Below are positions 39,180-50,089 of a stretch of 64,000 bases of DNA, one piece after another. The stretch is from Haemophilus seminalis. GTDB taxonomy: Bacteria > Pseudomonadota > Gammaproteobacteria > Enterobacterales > Pasteurellaceae. The number at the start of each line of letters is the position of its first letter. Within the stretch, counting starts at the first letter, position 1. The notes under the pieces are model-generated. The model did not search any database. It saw nothing but the letters and a program-made list of their open reading frames with translations, and was not told the DNA's origin. Made by a program: the position numbers and the translations under genes. Where the stretch lies: the NCBI RefSeq assembly GCF_006384255.1, contig NZ_VCED01000004.1:123527-187526 (forward strand), read 5' to 3'.

Positions 39180-40613
39180 TTAATCTTTCAATAATTTAAT
39201 TTTTTCAATCACATTTGTTGTTGAACAACCATTTTCAAAGTTTAGTACTTTAACATCACCTCCGTTTGCCCAAACTTCTTTTGCGCCAGCAATCTCTTCG
39301 GGTTTGTAATCTCCGCCTTTGACTAAAAGATCCGGTAGAATTTCACCGATTAAACGTTGTGGTGTATCTTCAGTGAATGGCACCAACCAATCCACAGATG
39401 CCAAACCAGCCAGTACCGCCATTCTAGTTTCAAGGTTGTTAATTGGGCGACTGTCACCTTTTAAGCGTTTAACGGAATCATCGCTGTTTACCGCGACAAT
39501 TAAACGATCGCCCAATTTGCGTGCATTTTCTAAATAAGAAACATGCCCTGGATGCAAAATATCGAAACAGCCATTCGTCATCACAATTTTTTCACCGCGC
39601 GCTTTAGCTTGTGCGACAGCATCTTTTAATTCTGCTTCGCTCATAATGCCAAATCCCGTTTCAGGACGAGCATGAATCGCATTTTCAAGTTCCACAGTCG
39701 AAACCGTTGAAGTCCCCAATTTCCCCACCACAATTCCTGCGGCAATATTGGCTAGGTAACAAGATTCTTCGAAAGAACGTCCATCTGCTAATGCGGTTGC
39801 TAATACGCTAATAACAGTATCACCAGCTCCTGTCACATCAAACACTTCTTTTGCGACAGTTGGCAAATGATAGGGTTCTTGATTTGGACGTAATAATGTC
39901 ATCCCTTTTTCAGAACGAGTTACCAAAAGTGCGGTTAATTCAATATCAGAAATTAATTTTAAACCTTTCTCAATAATCTCTTTTTCTGTATTACATTTAC
40001 CCACAACAGCTTCAAATTCAGACATATTTGGTGTCAATAATGTCGCACCACGATAACGTTCAAAATCAGTTCCCTTTGGATCGATCAATACAGGCACATT
40101 TGCTTTGCGTGCAATTTGAATCATTTGCTGAACATCTTTAAGCGTGCCTTTACCATAATCAGAAAGAATCAAAGCACCGTAATTTTTCACCGCACTTTCT
40201 AACTTCGCTAATAAATCTTTGCAATCTACATTATTGAAATCTTCTTCAAAATCAAGGCGAAGTAACTGTTGGTGACGAGATAAAATACGTAATTTAGTAA
40301 TGGTTGGATGGGTCTCTAATGCAACAAAATTACAATCGATTTTTTGTTTTTCTAATAAGAGGGAAAGTGCAGAACCGGTTTCATCTTGTCCAATCAATCC
40401 CATTAATTGAACGGGTACATTAAGTGAAGCAATATTCATCGCCACATTTGCTGCTCCACCCGCGCGCTCTTCATTTTCTTCCTGTACACGAACCACTGGC
40501 ACCGGTGCTTCTGGTGAAATACGGTTGGTTGCGCCGAACCAATAACGATCAAGCATCACATCGCCTAATACGAGTACTTTTGCTTGCTTAAATTCTGCTG
40601 AATATTGAGCCAT
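39180..40613 (-). CDS. hldE: Bifunctional heptose-7-phosphate kinase / heptose-1-phosphate adenylyltransferase
   Basis: This 477-aa enzyme makes ADP-heptose for the lipooligosaccharide inner core. The N-terminal ribokinase domain (about 1-315) has [11 protein letters not shown] and catalytic FDVTGAGDT. The C-terminal nucleotidyltransferase domain (about 340-477) has [12 protein letters not shown], the HPGH cytidylyltransferase-type motif. It is divergent from htrB. Uptake cores at 39927 and 40189. Confidence 0.96.
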   Translation of the reverse strand: MAQYSAEFKQAKVLVLGDVMLDRYWFGATNRISPEAPVPVVRVQEENEERAGGAANVAMNIASLNVPVQLMGLIGQDETGSALSLLLEKQKIDCNFVALETHPTITKLRILSRHQQLLRLDFEEDFNNVDCKDLLAKLESAVKNYGALILSDYGKGTLKDVQQMIQIARKANVPVLIDPKGTDFERYRGATLLTPNMSEFEAVVGKCNTEKEIIEKGLKLISDIELTALLVTRSEKGMTLLRPNQEPYHLPTVAKEVFDVTGAGDTVISVLATALADGRSFEESCYLANIAAGIVVGKLGTSTVSTVELENAIHARPETGFGIMSEAELKDAVAQAKARGEKIVMTNGCFDILHPGHVSYLENARKLGDRLIVAVNSDDSVKRLKGDSRPINNLETRMAVLAGLASVDWLVPFTEDTPQRLIGEILPDLLVKGGDYKPEEIAGAKEVWANGGDVKVLNFENGCSTTNVIEKIKLLKD

Positions 40614-40709
40614 TTTAAAATCTCTCTATTTGAATAACCAAAATTGCGGCAATTTTACCACAACTCAAATTTACGATAAACTACGCCCCTAACTTACGTG
40701 GAAAGAACA

Positions 40710-41645
40710 ATGAAAAACGAAAAACTCCCTCAATTTCAACCGCACTTTTTAGCCCCAAAATACTGGCTTTTTTGGCTAGGCGTGGCAATTTGGCGAAGTA
40801 TTTTATGTCTTCCCTATCCTATTTTGCGCCATATTGGTCATGGTCTCGGTTGGCTGTTTTCACATTTAAAAGTAGGTAAACGTCGAGCTGCCATTGCACA
40901 CCGTAATCTTGAACTTTGTTTCCCTGATATGCCTGAAAACGAACGTGAGGCGATTTTACAAGAAAATCTTCGTTCAGTAGGCATGGCAATTATCGAAACC
41001 GGCATGGCTTGGTTTTGGTCGGATTCACGTATCAAAAAATGGTCGAAAGTTGAAGGCTTGCATTATCTAAAAGAAAATCAAAAAGATGGAATTATTCTCG
41101 TCGGTGTTCATTTCTTAACGCTAGAACTTGGCGCACGCATTCTTGGCTTGCATCATCCAGGCATTGGTGTTTATCGTCCAAATGATAATCCTTTGCTTGA
41201 TTGGCTACAAACACAAGGCCGTTTACGCTCTAATAAAGATATGCTTGATCGTAAAGATTTACGCGGAATGATCAAAGCTTTACGCAATGAAGAAACCATT
41301 TGGTATGCGCCTGATCACGATTACGGCAGAAAAAATGCCGTTTTTGTTCCCTTTTTTGCGGTGCCCGATGCTTGCACAACCACAGGTAGTTATTATTTAT
41401 TGAAATCCTCACCAAATAGCAAAGTGATTCCATTTGCGCCATTACGCAATAAAGATGGTTCAGGCTATACTGTGAGTATTTCAGCGCCTGTTGATTTTAC
41501 GGATTTACAAGATGAAACGGCGATTGCTGCGCGAATGAATCAAATCGTTGAAAAGGAAATAATGAAGGACATAACAATATATATGTGGCTACATCGTCGT
41601 TTTAAAACGCGTCCAGATGAAAATACGCCTAGTTTATACGATTAA
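40710..41645 (+). CDS. htrB: Lipid A biosynthesis acyltransferase HtrB/LpxL
   Basis: This 311-aa inner membrane enzyme adds a secondary acyl chain to Kdo2-lipid IVA. It has one N-terminal membrane helix (YWLFWLGVAIWRSILCLPYP), the H-x4-E catalytic motif in GVHFLTLELGARILG and the later VFVPFFAVPDACTTTG. I chose the ATG at 40710 following GGAAAG rather than a GTG four codons upstream. Uptake core at 40739 near the 5' end. Confidence 0.94.
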   Translation: MKNEKLPQFQPHFLAPKYWLFWLGVAIWRSILCLPYPILRHIGHGLGWLFSHLKVGKRRAAIAHRNLELCFPDMPENEREAILQENLRSVGMAIIETGMAWFWSDSRIKKWSKVEGLHYLKENQKDGIILVGVHFLTLELGARILGLHHPGIGVYRPNDNPLLDWLQTQGRLRSNKDMLDRKDLRGMIKALRNEETIWYAPDHDYGRKNAVFVPFFAVPDACTTTGSYYLLKSSPNSKVIPFAPLRNKDGSGYTVSISAPVDFTDLQDETAIAARMNQIVEKEIMKDITIYMWLHRRFKTRPDENTPSLYD

Positions 41646-41674
41646 AAGTGCGGTCGAATATCACCGCACTTTTT
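41644..41674 (+). terminator. Terminator of htrB, inverted uptake-signal pair
   Basis: Two exact uptake cores in opposite orientation (41646-41654 and 41663-41671) form an 11-bp stem followed by T. The stop codon of htrB ends at the edge of this stem. Confidence 0.85.
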
Positions 41675-41718
41675 GATAGAATTTTCTCAAATTTAAAAAA
41701 TTAACGACTCATCTAACC

Positions 41719-43617
41719 ATGACAACTAATTATTCAGCTCAAGAAATTACCGTTCTTAAAGATCTCGAGCCGGTGCAAATTCGCCCTGGTATGTATACAG
41801 ACACCACTCGCCCGAATCACCTCGCACAAGAAGTTATTGATAACAGCGTGGATGAAGCCCTTGCGGGTTTTGCCACAAAAATTGAAGTAATTTTACACCC
41901 AGATCAATCCATTGAAGTCACAGACAATGGTCGCGGTATGCCTGTGGATATTCATCCTACAGAAGGCGTTTCTGGGGTAGAAGTAATCCTGACTAAACTG
42001 CATGCGGGTGGTAAATTCTCCAATAAAAATTATGAATTTGCGGGTGGTTTACACGGTGTTGGGATTTCTGTGGTGAATGCGCTTTCTGAACGCGTGGATA
42101 TTCAAGTCAAACGTAATGGTGAAGTGTATAAAATTGCCTTTGAAAACGGCAATAAAGTAGAAGAATTGGAAGTTATTGGGAGTTGTGGCAGACGCACAAC
42201 AGGAACAACCGTTCACTTCAAACCGAATCCAAAATATTTTGACAGCGCGAAATTTTCCGTTAGCCGCCTACGCCATTTATTAAGAGCGAAAGCGGTACTC
42301 TGCTCAGGGCTTGAAATCAAATTCATTGATAAAGTAAACAATACTCAAGATATTTGGTTATATGAAGACGGTCTTTCCGATTACCTTATCGAAGCAGTTA
42401 ACGGCTTTGAAACCCTTCCGGAAAAACCATTCGTTGGTGAATTTAAGGGAACAAATGAAGCGGTTAGCTGGGCATTACTTTGGTTGCCAGAAGGCGGTGA
42501 ATTGATTGGCGAAAGCTACGTAAACTTAATTCCGACTATTCAAGGCGGAACGCATGTTAATGGCCTACGTCAAGGTTTATTAGATGCCATTCGAGAATTC
42601 TGCGAATTTAGAAATCTATTACCACGCGGCGTAAAACTTACCGCTGATGATATTTGGGATCGTTGTTCTTACATTCTTTCCCTTAAAATGCAGGATGCGC
42701 AATTCGCGGGGCAAACTAAGGAACGCTTATCATCACGCCAAAGTGCGGTGTTTGTCAGCGGTGTTTTAAAAGATGCGTTCAGTCTATGGCTCAACCAAAA
42801 CGTACAAGACGCTGAAAAATTAGCAGAAATTGCGATCAGTTCTGCACAACGCCGGTTACGCGCAGCTAAAAAAGTCGTACGTAAAAAACTTGTTAGTGGG
42901 CCTGCATTACCAGGAAAATTAGCAGATTGTGGCTCACAGGATTTAGAAAAAACGGAATTATTTTTAGTGGAAGGTGACTCTGCGGGCGGTTCAGCAAAAC
43001 AAGCACGTGATCGCGAATATCAAGCGATTTTGCCGTTACGTGGAAAAATCTTAAATACGTGGGAAGTTTCACCTGATCAAGTATTAGGTTCAACCGAAAT
43101 TCACGATATCGCCGTTGCTCTAGGGATCGATCCTGACAGCAATGATTTATCACAACTTCGCTATGGTAAAGTATGTATTCTCGCGGATGCTGACTCTGAT
43201 GGACTCCATATTGCCACCCTACTCTGCGCCCTGTTCTTACGCCATTTTCCGAAATTGGTACAAGACGGTCACGTTTATGTAGCAATGCCGCCTCTTTATC
43301 GCATTGACTTAAATAAAGAAGTCTTCTACGCATTAGATGAAAGTGAAAAAGAGACAATTTTAGATCGATTGAAAAATAAAAAAGGCAAACCGAATGTTCA
43401 ACGTTTTAAAGGTTTAGGTGAAATGAACCCATCACAATTACGTGAAACAACGATGGATCCTAATACTCGTCGCCTTGTTCAATTAACTTATGATTTAGAG
43501 GAAGACCAAGGCGCGGATACATTAGAACTCATGGATATGTTGTTATCAAAAAAACGTTCCGAAGACCGTAAAAATTGGTTGCAAGCGAAAGGCGATCAGG
43601 TTGATTTATCTGTTTAG
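41719..43617 (+). CDS. parE: DNA topoisomerase IV subunit B
   Basis: This 632-aa subunit supplies ATPase activity for decatenation of daughter chromosomes. The GHKL domain has EVIDNSVDEALAG and EVTDNGRGMPVDIHP plus GGLHGVGISVVNALS. The TOPRIM part has VEGDSAGGSAKQARDR and ADADSDGLH. It is followed 67 bases later by parC, so the subunits are cotranscribed. The PLRGKILN region that can carry quinolone changes looks unaltered. Confidence 0.97.
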   Translation: MTTNYSAQEITVLKDLEPVQIRPGMYTDTTRPNHLAQEVIDNSVDEALAGFATKIEVILHPDQSIEVTDNGRGMPVDIHPTEGVSGVEVILTKLHAGGKFSNKNYEFAGGLHGVGISVVNALSERVDIQVKRNGEVYKIAFENGNKVEELEVIGSCGRRTTGTTVHFKPNPKYFDSAKFSVSRLRHLLRAKAVLCSGLEIKFIDKVNNTQDIWLYEDGLSDYLIEAVNGFETLPEKPFVGEFKGTNEAVSWALLWLPEGGELIGESYVNLIPTIQGGTHVNGLRQGLLDAIREFCEFRNLLPRGVKLTADDIWDRCSYILSLKMQDAQFAGQTKERLSSRQSAVFVSGVLKDAFSLWLNQNVQDAEKLAEIAISSAQRRLRAAKKVVRKKLVSGPALPGKLADCGSQDLEKTELFLVEGDSAGGSAKQARDREYQAILPLRGKILNTWEVSPDQVLGSTEIHDIAVALGIDPDSNDLSQLRYGKVCILADADSDGLHIATLLCALFLRHFPKLVQDGHVYVAMPPLYRIDLNKEVFYALDESEKETILDRLKNKKGKPNVQRFKGLGEMNPSQLRETTMDPNTRRLVQLTYDLEEDQGADTLELMDMLLSKKRSEDRKNWLQAKGDQVDLSV

Positions 43618-43684
43618 ACTAAATTAATCTCAGCAAATCCGAATTTTAATAAATTAAGAATCTATTCAATTAACAGAAACCAAA

Positions 43685-45940
43685 ATGACAAATATCAATT
43701 ATGAAGGCATTGAGCAAATGCCTCTACGCACCTTCACGGAAAGGGCTTATCTCAACTATTCCATGTATGTCATCATGGATCGTGCTCTGCCTTTTATCGG
43801 TGACGGTTTAAAACCTGTTCAACGCCGTATTGTATATGCAATGTCTGAACTTGGCTTAAATGCCACGGCAAAATACAAAAAATCTGCCCGTACCGTCGGT
43901 GATGTACTCGGTAAATTCCATCCACATGGTGACAGTGCTTGTTATGAAGCGATGGTGTTAATGGCACAACCATTCTCTTATCGTTATCCACTTGTAGATG
44001 GTCAAGGTAACTGGGGGACACCGGATGATCCAAAATCTTTCGCTGCCATGCGTTATACTGAATCACGCCTGTCTAAAATCTCTGAAATCTTGCTGAGTGA
44101 ACTCGGACAAGGAACGGTAGATTATCAACCAAACTTTGATGGAACCTTGGCTGAACCGCAATATTTACCTGCTCGTTTACCTCATATTTTATTGAACGGC
44201 ACAACAGGTATTGCGGTGGGGATGGCCACAGATATTCCACCACACAATATTAACGAAATTGCTGATGCGGCAGTAATGTTGCTAGATAATCCGAAAGCGG
44301 GATTAGATAATGTACTTGAAATTGTTCAAGGCCCAGATTTTCCAACAGAAGCAGAAATTATTTCGCCAAAATCAGAAATTCGTAAAATTTATGAGCAAGG
44401 TCGTGGCTCAATAAAAATGCGTGCAACTTGGAAAAAAGAAGAGGGTGAGATTATTATCTCTGCGCTTCCACATCAATCTTCGCCATCCAAAGTTATTGCA
44501 CAAATAGCCGAACAAATGACGGCAAAAAAACTGCCAATGCTAGAAGATATTCGTGATGAAGCCGATCACGAAAATCCAATTCGCATTGTACTAGTCCCTC
44601 GATCAAACCGAGTCGATACTGATGCGTTAATGGCACATTTATTTGCTACCACAGATCTTGAAAAAAGCTACCGTGTAAATATGAATATGATCGGGCTTGA
44701 TCATAAACCTGCGGTAAAAGGTTTATTAGAAATCTTAAATGAATGGCTTACCTTCCGTCGTACGACCGTAACTCGTCGCCTTCAATATCGCCTAGATAAA
44801 GTACTCTCTCGCTTGCATATTTTAGAAGGTTTGATGATAGCCTTTTTAAATATTGATGAAGTTATCGAAATTATACGTCATGAAGATGATCCAAAAGCAG
44901 AGCTTATGGCTCGCTTTAATTTAAGCGATGAACAAGCCGATGCAATTTTAAATTTACGCTTACGTCATTTAGCAAAATTAGAGGAAAACCAACTCAAAGC
45001 TGAACAAGATGAACTTGAAAAAGAGCGGTTAAATTTAGAAGCAATTTTAGGATCAGAACGCCGTTTGAATACGCTTATCAAAAAAGAAATTCAAGAAGAT
45101 GCGAAAACATATGCCAGTCCACGTATGTCTCAACTGGTCGAACGTGAAGAAGCCAAAATGATCTCTGAAAGTGACATGACGCCAGCAGAGCCTGTCACTG
45201 TCATCTTATCAGAAATGGGCTGGGTACGTTGTGCTAAAGGACACGATATTGATCCTAAATCATTAAGCTACAAAGCGGGTGATAATTATCGAGCTCATGC
45301 TTGTGGCAAGAGTAATCAAGCCGTTGTATTCATTGATAGTACGGGGCGAAGTTATGCACTCGATCCGCTTTCATTGCCTTCCGCTCGTTCGCAAGGTGAA
45401 CCCCTCACGGGTAAGCTAAATTTACCAGCTGGTGCGACCATTGAATATGTCTTAATGGCGAGTGAACAGCAAGAATTATTGATGGCTTCTGATGCGGGTT
45501 ATGGTTTTATTTGTAAATTTGAGGATTTAATTGCACGTAATAAAGCAGGAAAAGCCTTGATTTCTTTACCAGAAAATGCCAAAGTGATGGAGCCTAAGAC
45601 GCTGGCGAATGCCACCGCACTTGTTGTCGCTATGACATCCGCTGGCAGAATGTTGATTTTCCCGGCAAAAGATTTACCGGCATTATCAAAAGGCAAAGGC
45701 AATAAAATTGTTACAATTCCTGCAGCAAATGCAAAAGAGCGTAGTGAATTGTTACTGAAATTATTGCTCATTTCAGATCAAGCTAGTCTTGAATTTCATT
45801 CCGGAAAACGAAAAATTGTATTAAAACCGGAAGATCTGCAGAAGTTCCGTGCTGAACGAGGCAGAAAAGGTTCGACATTACCACGTGGATTACATAGCAA
45901 TGTTGAAATAGTGGTAATCGAACCGCAACACAACACATAA
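43685..45940 (+). CDS. parC: DNA topoisomerase IV subunit A
   Basis: This 751-aa subunit breaks and rejoins DNA. The catalytic Tyr lies in [10 protein letters not shown] (about 124). The quinolone-resistance region reads [15 protein letters not shown] with Ser 84 and Glu 88, the unmutated, susceptible residues. The C-terminal beta-pinwheel region is complete ([24 protein letters not shown]). Uptake core at 45614. Confidence 0.97.
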   Translation: MTNINYEGIEQMPLRTFTERAYLNYSMYVIMDRALPFIGDGLKPVQRRIVYAMSELGLNATAKYKKSARTVGDVLGKFHPHGDSACYEAMVLMAQPFSYRYPLVDGQGNWGTPDDPKSFAAMRYTESRLSKISEILLSELGQGTVDYQPNFDGTLAEPQYLPARLPHILLNGTTGIAVGMATDIPPHNINEIADAAVMLLDNPKAGLDNVLEIVQGPDFPTEAEIISPKSEIRKIYEQGRGSIKMRATWKKEEGEIIISALPHQSSPSKVIAQIAEQMTAKKLPMLEDIRDEADHENPIRIVLVPRSNRVDTDALMAHLFATTDLEKSYRVNMNMIGLDHKPAVKGLLEILNEWLTFRRTTVTRRLQYRLDKVLSRLHILEGLMIAFLNIDEVIEIIRHEDDPKAELMARFNLSDEQADAILNLRLRHLAKLEENQLKAEQDELEKERLNLEAILGSERRLNTLIKKEIQEDAKTYASPRMSQLVEREEAKMISESDMTPAEPVTVILSEMGWVRCAKGHDIDPKSLSYKAGDNYRAHACGKSNQAVVFIDSTGRSYALDPLSLPSARSQGEPLTGKLNLPAGATIEYVLMASEQQELLMASDAGYGFICKFEDLIARNKAGKALISLPENAKVMEPKTLANATALVVAMTSAGRMLIFPAKDLPALSKGKGNKIVTIPAANAKERSELLLKLLLISDQASLEFHSGKRKIVLKPEDLQKFRAERGRKGSTLPRGLHSNVEIVVIEPQHNT

Positions 45941-45969
45941 CTTAAACACAACATAGGGAGATCCAATTT

Positions 45970-47184
45970 ATGAGTCATACATTTAGCACGTATGAAACCC
46001 TTGCACTAGCAAGCTTAGTCTTGCTCTTGGGTTATTTTCTCGTTAAACGAATCAGCATCTTAAAAACCTTCAACATTCCTGAGCCAGTTGTTGGTGGTTT
46101 TATTGTTGCCATTGGTCTTTTAATTTGGAATAAAGTTGACGGGACATCCTTTAACTTCGATAAAAATTTGCAAACTACCATGATGTTAGTGTTCTTCACT
46201 TCCATTGGTTTAAGCGCAAACTTTTCCCGTTTAATTAAAGGCGGAAAACCACTTATCGTATTTTTGTTCGTCGCTGGTTTGCTAATTATTTGCCAAAATG
46301 TTATTGGTGTCGTAGGTTCATTAGCATTAGGTATCCATCCAGCATACGGTTTATTAGCGGGTTCTGTAACATTAACTGGCGGTCATGGCACTGGTGCAGC
46401 ATGGGCTGATACATTCGTTCATCAATTCAATTTACAAGGCGCTACTGAAATTGCTATGGCATGTGCAACCTTTGGTTTAGTCTTTGGTGGTATCATCGGT
46501 GGTCCTGTTGCACGTTTCTTATTAAATCGTCAAAAACAAGGTGAAAATCCTGAAAATGATGAAGTAGATGATATTCAAGAGGCTTTTGAACATCCAACTT
46601 ACAAACGTAAAATTACTTCACGCTCGTTGATTGAAACTATTGCAATGATGTCTATCTGTTTGCTTATCGGCCAATATTTAGATGCTCAAACGAAAGGCAC
46701 CGCATTCCAATTACCAACATTCGTATGGTGTTTATTTACCGGGGTAATTATCCGCAATATTTTAACCAATATCTTCCGTTTCCAAGTAGCTGATTCGGCT
46801 ATTGATGTATTAGGTAGCGTGGGTTTATCTATCTTCTTAGCTATCGCCTTAATGTCATTAAAACTTTGGGAACTTGCAGGCTTAGCGGTAGATGTATTAA
46901 TCATCCTTGCAGTACAAGTTGTCTTTATGGCGGTATTTGCAATCTATGTTACTTATCGCGCAATGGGTAAAGATTATGATGCGGTTGTATTAAGCTCTGG
47001 TCATTGTGGTTTCGGTTTAGGTGCAACACCAACAGCCGTTGCAAATATGCAAGCCATTACCAGCCGTTTTGGGCCATCACACAAAGCATTTTTAATCGTT
47101 CCAATGGTCGGTGCATTCTTTATTGATTTAATCAATGCTGCGCTATTAAAAGTCTCATTTGCAGTTGTAAATATGCTCGCGTAA
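45970..47184 (+). CDS. gltS: Sodium/glutamate symporter
   Basis: This 404-aa inner membrane protein of the GltS family has ten or more helices arranged as two inverted halves. Typical parts are IPEPVVGGFIVAIGLL, VTLTGGHGTGAAWADTF and GHCGFGLGATPTAVANMQAI. It imports glutamate with Na+. It has its own terminator. Confidence 0.95.
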   Translation: MSHTFSTYETLALASLVLLLGYFLVKRISILKTFNIPEPVVGGFIVAIGLLIWNKVDGTSFNFDKNLQTTMMLVFFTSIGLSANFSRLIKGGKPLIVFLFVAGLLIICQNVIGVVGSLALGIHPAYGLLAGSVTLTGGHGTGAAWADTFVHQFNLQGATEIAMACATFGLVFGGIIGGPVARFLLNRQKQGENPENDEVDDIQEAFEHPTYKRKITSRSLIETIAMMSICLLIGQYLDAQTKGTAFQLPTFVWCLFTGVIIRNILTNIFRFQVADSAIDVLGSVGLSIFLAIALMSLKLWELAGLAVDVLIILAVQVVFMAVFAIYVTYRAMGKDYDAVVLSSGHCGFGLGATPTAVANMQAITSRFGPSHKAFLIVPMVGAFFIDLINAALLKVSFAVVNMLA

Positions 47185-47214
47185 AGTGCGGTTAAAATTG
47201 ACAATGTTTTAGAG

Positions 47215-47251
47215 AAATGCCTTTATCTTGAATTGATAAAGGCATTTATTT
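47215..47251 (+). terminator. Terminator of gltS
   Basis: AAATGCCTTTATC, loop TTGAATT, GATAAAGGCATTT then ATTTT, a 13-bp stem. Confidence 0.85.
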
Positions 47252-47278
47252 TAAGGAAGAAAAACAAAAGGAAAAACT

Positions 47279-47620
47279 ATGCACGAATTATCTCTTTGTC
47301 AAAATATGCTGGAAATAGTAGAACAACAATGCAAGAGTCACGATATAAAAAAAGTTACGGATCTTTGGTTAGAAATTGGCGCACTCTCTTGTGTAGAACC
47401 TGACGCATTAGAATTTTGTTTTGATATAACCTTTCAAGGTACCGCTGCTGAAGGCTGTAAACTTCATCTGATTCCTATAGCAGCACAAGCCTGGTGTTGG
47501 CAGTGTCAAAAATTAGTTGAGATACAAGCGCATCATGATTCCTGCCCAAATTGTGGCAGCATACACTTGCAACGACAAAGTGGTGATGAATTACGTATTA
47601 AAGAAATTGCCTTTGAATAA
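47279..47620 (+). CDS. hypA: HypA/HybF-type hydrogenase nickel-insertion protein
   Basis: This 113-aa zinc protein starts MHELSLCQNMLEI with the invariant nickel-binding MHE, and has a zinc ribbon CWQCQ...CPNCGS in the C-terminal third. It delivers nickel to the large subunit of [NiFe] hydrogenases, or in some bacteria to urease. No hydrogenase genes lie beside it; its neighbour is fdhF, convergent. Pairing with an FDH-H suggests a formate hydrogenlyase or hydrogenase encoded elsewhere. Confidence 0.9.
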   Translation: MHELSLCQNMLEIVEQQCKSHDIKKVTDLWLEIGALSCVEPDALEFCFDITFQGTAAEGCKLHLIPIAAQAWCWQCQKLVEIQAHHDSCPNCGSIHLQRQSGDELRIKEIAFE

Positions 47621-47681
47621 ACCGCTCTTTTTTAGCATTTCCAATATTCTTACCCATATCATATTTCATTAAGTATAAAAA

Positions 47682-47704
47682 AGGACAGGCATAAAGCCTG
47701 TCCT
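47682..47704 (-). terminator. Terminator of fdhF
   Basis: AGGACAGGC, loop ATAAA, GCCTGTCCT with a T run on the minus strand. It also faces the convergent hypA. Confidence 0.8.
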
Positions 47705-47724
47705 CATCATGATAAATATGATAA

Positions 47725-49884
47725 TTAAGCCACAAGTGCGGTTTCTTTTAAGCGTGATTTGAGCTTAGTATATTCAGTTACAACATAGTGCTCAGCCCAA
47801 CGTTGATCTTCAATTTTCTCGATACGCACTGCGCTGTATTTATATTCCGGAGTACGAGATCCCGGATTTAAATGTTCAGCCGTGAGTTCGTTACATTTTC
47901 CGATCCACCATTGGTAAGTCATATAACACGCACCTTTGTTAGTACGAGAACTTACATCAGCACGAGATATAACTTTACCACGAGATGAAGAAATCCAAAC
48001 AAGCTCATTATTCTTAATACCTAAAGCTTTCGCATCTTGATCGTTCATTTGAACAAATCCTGGTTCATCAGCCAACGCAGCAAGTGCACGGCAGTTACCC
48101 GTCATTGAACGGCAAGAATAGTGACCAACTTCACGCACGGTAGAAAGCACTAATGGATATTCTTCAGAGACTTCTTCCATTGGCGGTTCCCAGTCGCAAG
48201 CAAAGAATTCAGCTTTACCATTTGGACGGTCGAAGATTTGACCTTCATACAAGTATGTAGTGCCTTGATCTTCAGGGCCTTCATCCGTACATGGCCATTG
48301 AATATAACCCAAGCCTTCCATTTTTTCGTAAGTTGCACCTTTATAAATTGGGCAAAGCTCACGCAACTCATCCCAAATTTCTTTGGTATTGTTATAATGC
48401 ATTGGATAACCCAAAGCTTGTGCCATAAGACTAATGATTTCCCAGTCGTCTTTCACATCACCAACAGGATCCACCGCTTTATAGAAACGTTGGAAACCAC
48501 GGTCAGCCGCACTATAAACACCCTCGTGTTCAGCACAAGATGTTGCTGGTAAAATCACATCCGCTTCCGCTGCCGTTTGAGTCATAAAGATATCTTGAAC
48601 AATAATAAACTCAAGATCTTTAAAGGTTTGTTTCATGGCATTCAAATCAGGTTCAGTTTGTAAAGTATCTTCACCCATAATATAGAATGCTTTGAGTTTA
48701 CCTTCTGCCACTGCATGTGGCACTTCACTCAATGGTACACCTGGTTTGGTTGGAATAGACGGTACGCCCCATGCTTTCGCAAATTTAGCGTTGATTTCTG
48801 GATCCGCATAACTTTGATAACCAGGTAAAGTATTATATAAAGCCCCCATGTCACATGCGCCTTGTACGTTATTTTGACCACGCACAGGGTTTACACCAAC
48901 ATTTGGTTTACCTAAGTTACCAGTAAGCATTGCTAAACTTGCCAACGCACGTACGGTTTCCACACCTTGACGGAACTGACATACACCCATACCCCATAGG
49001 ATTGTCGCAGTTTCTGCTTTCGCATAAGTGCGGGCAATTTCTCTCAACATTTCAGGCTCAACGCCAGTGATATGTTGAGTTGATTCAGGTGTATAAGCTT
49101 TTACAGTTTCATAGAACGCATCGAAATTTTCGGTATGTTCATCAATGAATTTTTGATCTTGTAGCCCTTCTTCAAGAATTACGTTCATCATTGCATTCAA
49201 AAATGCGACGTTACTACCATTGGCAAGTGGCGCATAAATGTCAGCAATACGAGCGGTTTCAATTTTACGAGGGTCACAAACAATAACCTTAGCCCCTTTT
49301 GCTTTTGCGTGGTTAATACGACGCGCCACAATAGGGTGAGACGTTGAGGCATTATAGCCAAAGATAAATACGCATTTAGTGTCTTCAATCTCAACGATTG
49401 AATTGGACATCGCGCCATTACCCACTGATTTGAGCAGACCTGCTACAGATGGGCCATGTCAGACACGTGCACAACAGTCAATGTTGTTATTGCCTAATAC
49501 CGCACGAGCAAATTTTTGCATAACGAAATTCACTTCGTTACCTGGTCCACGAGAAGAACCCGTTACCATAATTGACTCGTTGCCATATTTTTCTCTAATT
49601 TCTTGTAAACGTTTTGCTGAATAGGAAATTGCTTCTTCCCAGCTCACAGGCGTGAACGGCTCGCCACGTTTGTAGCGAATCATCGGTTGAGTTAGGCGAG
49701 GAGTGAGGATTTTTGTGTCATGCACGAAATCCCAGCCATAATATCCTTTCAGGCAAAGCTCCCGTTCGTTCGTTTTACCGTTTGCACCTTCAGCACCCAC
49801 AATTTTGTTGTTCTCAACCAATAGATTGATCTTACAACCTGAAGCGCAATACGGACAGACAGTAATCACTTTTTTAATTGTCAT
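47725..49884 (-). CDS. fdhF: Formate dehydrogenase H, selenocysteine-containing
   Basis: This gene reads as 719 codons if the in-frame TGA at 49461-49459 is decoded as selenocysteine (residue 142). The context CARV-U-HGPSVAG is identical in style to E. coli FdhF, whose Sec binds molybdenum. The N-terminus has a [4Fe-4S] Cys set (C10, C13, C17 and C47) in VCPYCASGCKIN. The rest has the molybdopterin domains, e.g. MGVCQFRQGVETVRALA and GQNNVQGACDMGALY. The product oxidises formate to CO2 in the cytoplasm and passes electrons to a partner such as a hydrogenase 3/4 complex. An AAGGAC site precedes the ATG. It is not broken. Confidence 0.93.
49416..49461 (-). promoter_or_regulatory. Bacterial SECIS element of fdhF
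   Basis: Directly after the TGA the RNA has a hairpin with GCAGGTCTGC, the GGTCT apical loop read by SelB. The stretch closely matches the E. coli fdhF SECIS as I remember it. Confidence 0.8.
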
Positions 49885-50036
49885 AGTAATGTCCTTATTT
49901 TAGGTAACTAGAATGAATTACTCATTCCGAGTAGTATAATACGCCTAAATAAAGAACATAGACTTATAAATTATGTGGATTTTTTGATATAAAACAGGTT
50001 TTAAGCAATTTTTTAGAATATTTAAAACAAGTAAAA

Positions 50037-50063
50037 AAATAGCCGCACTTTATGCGGCTATTT
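50037..50063 (-). terminator. Terminator of the MetE-like gene
   Basis: AAATAGCCGCA, loop CTTTA, TGCGGCTATTT with a minus-strand T run. The stretch 49885-50036 (150 bases) upstream of fdhF holds an inverted GAATGA-ATTAC-TCATTC element and a -10-like TATTAT, but no clear FNR site. Confidence 0.75.
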
Positions 50064-50089
50064 TTATATAACATTGGAAATAAATATAT

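Noticed and set aside
49459..49461. Nonsense mutation splitting fdhF into two pseudogene halves
   Set aside because: TGA lies at the exact selenocysteine site with a SECIS hairpin after it.
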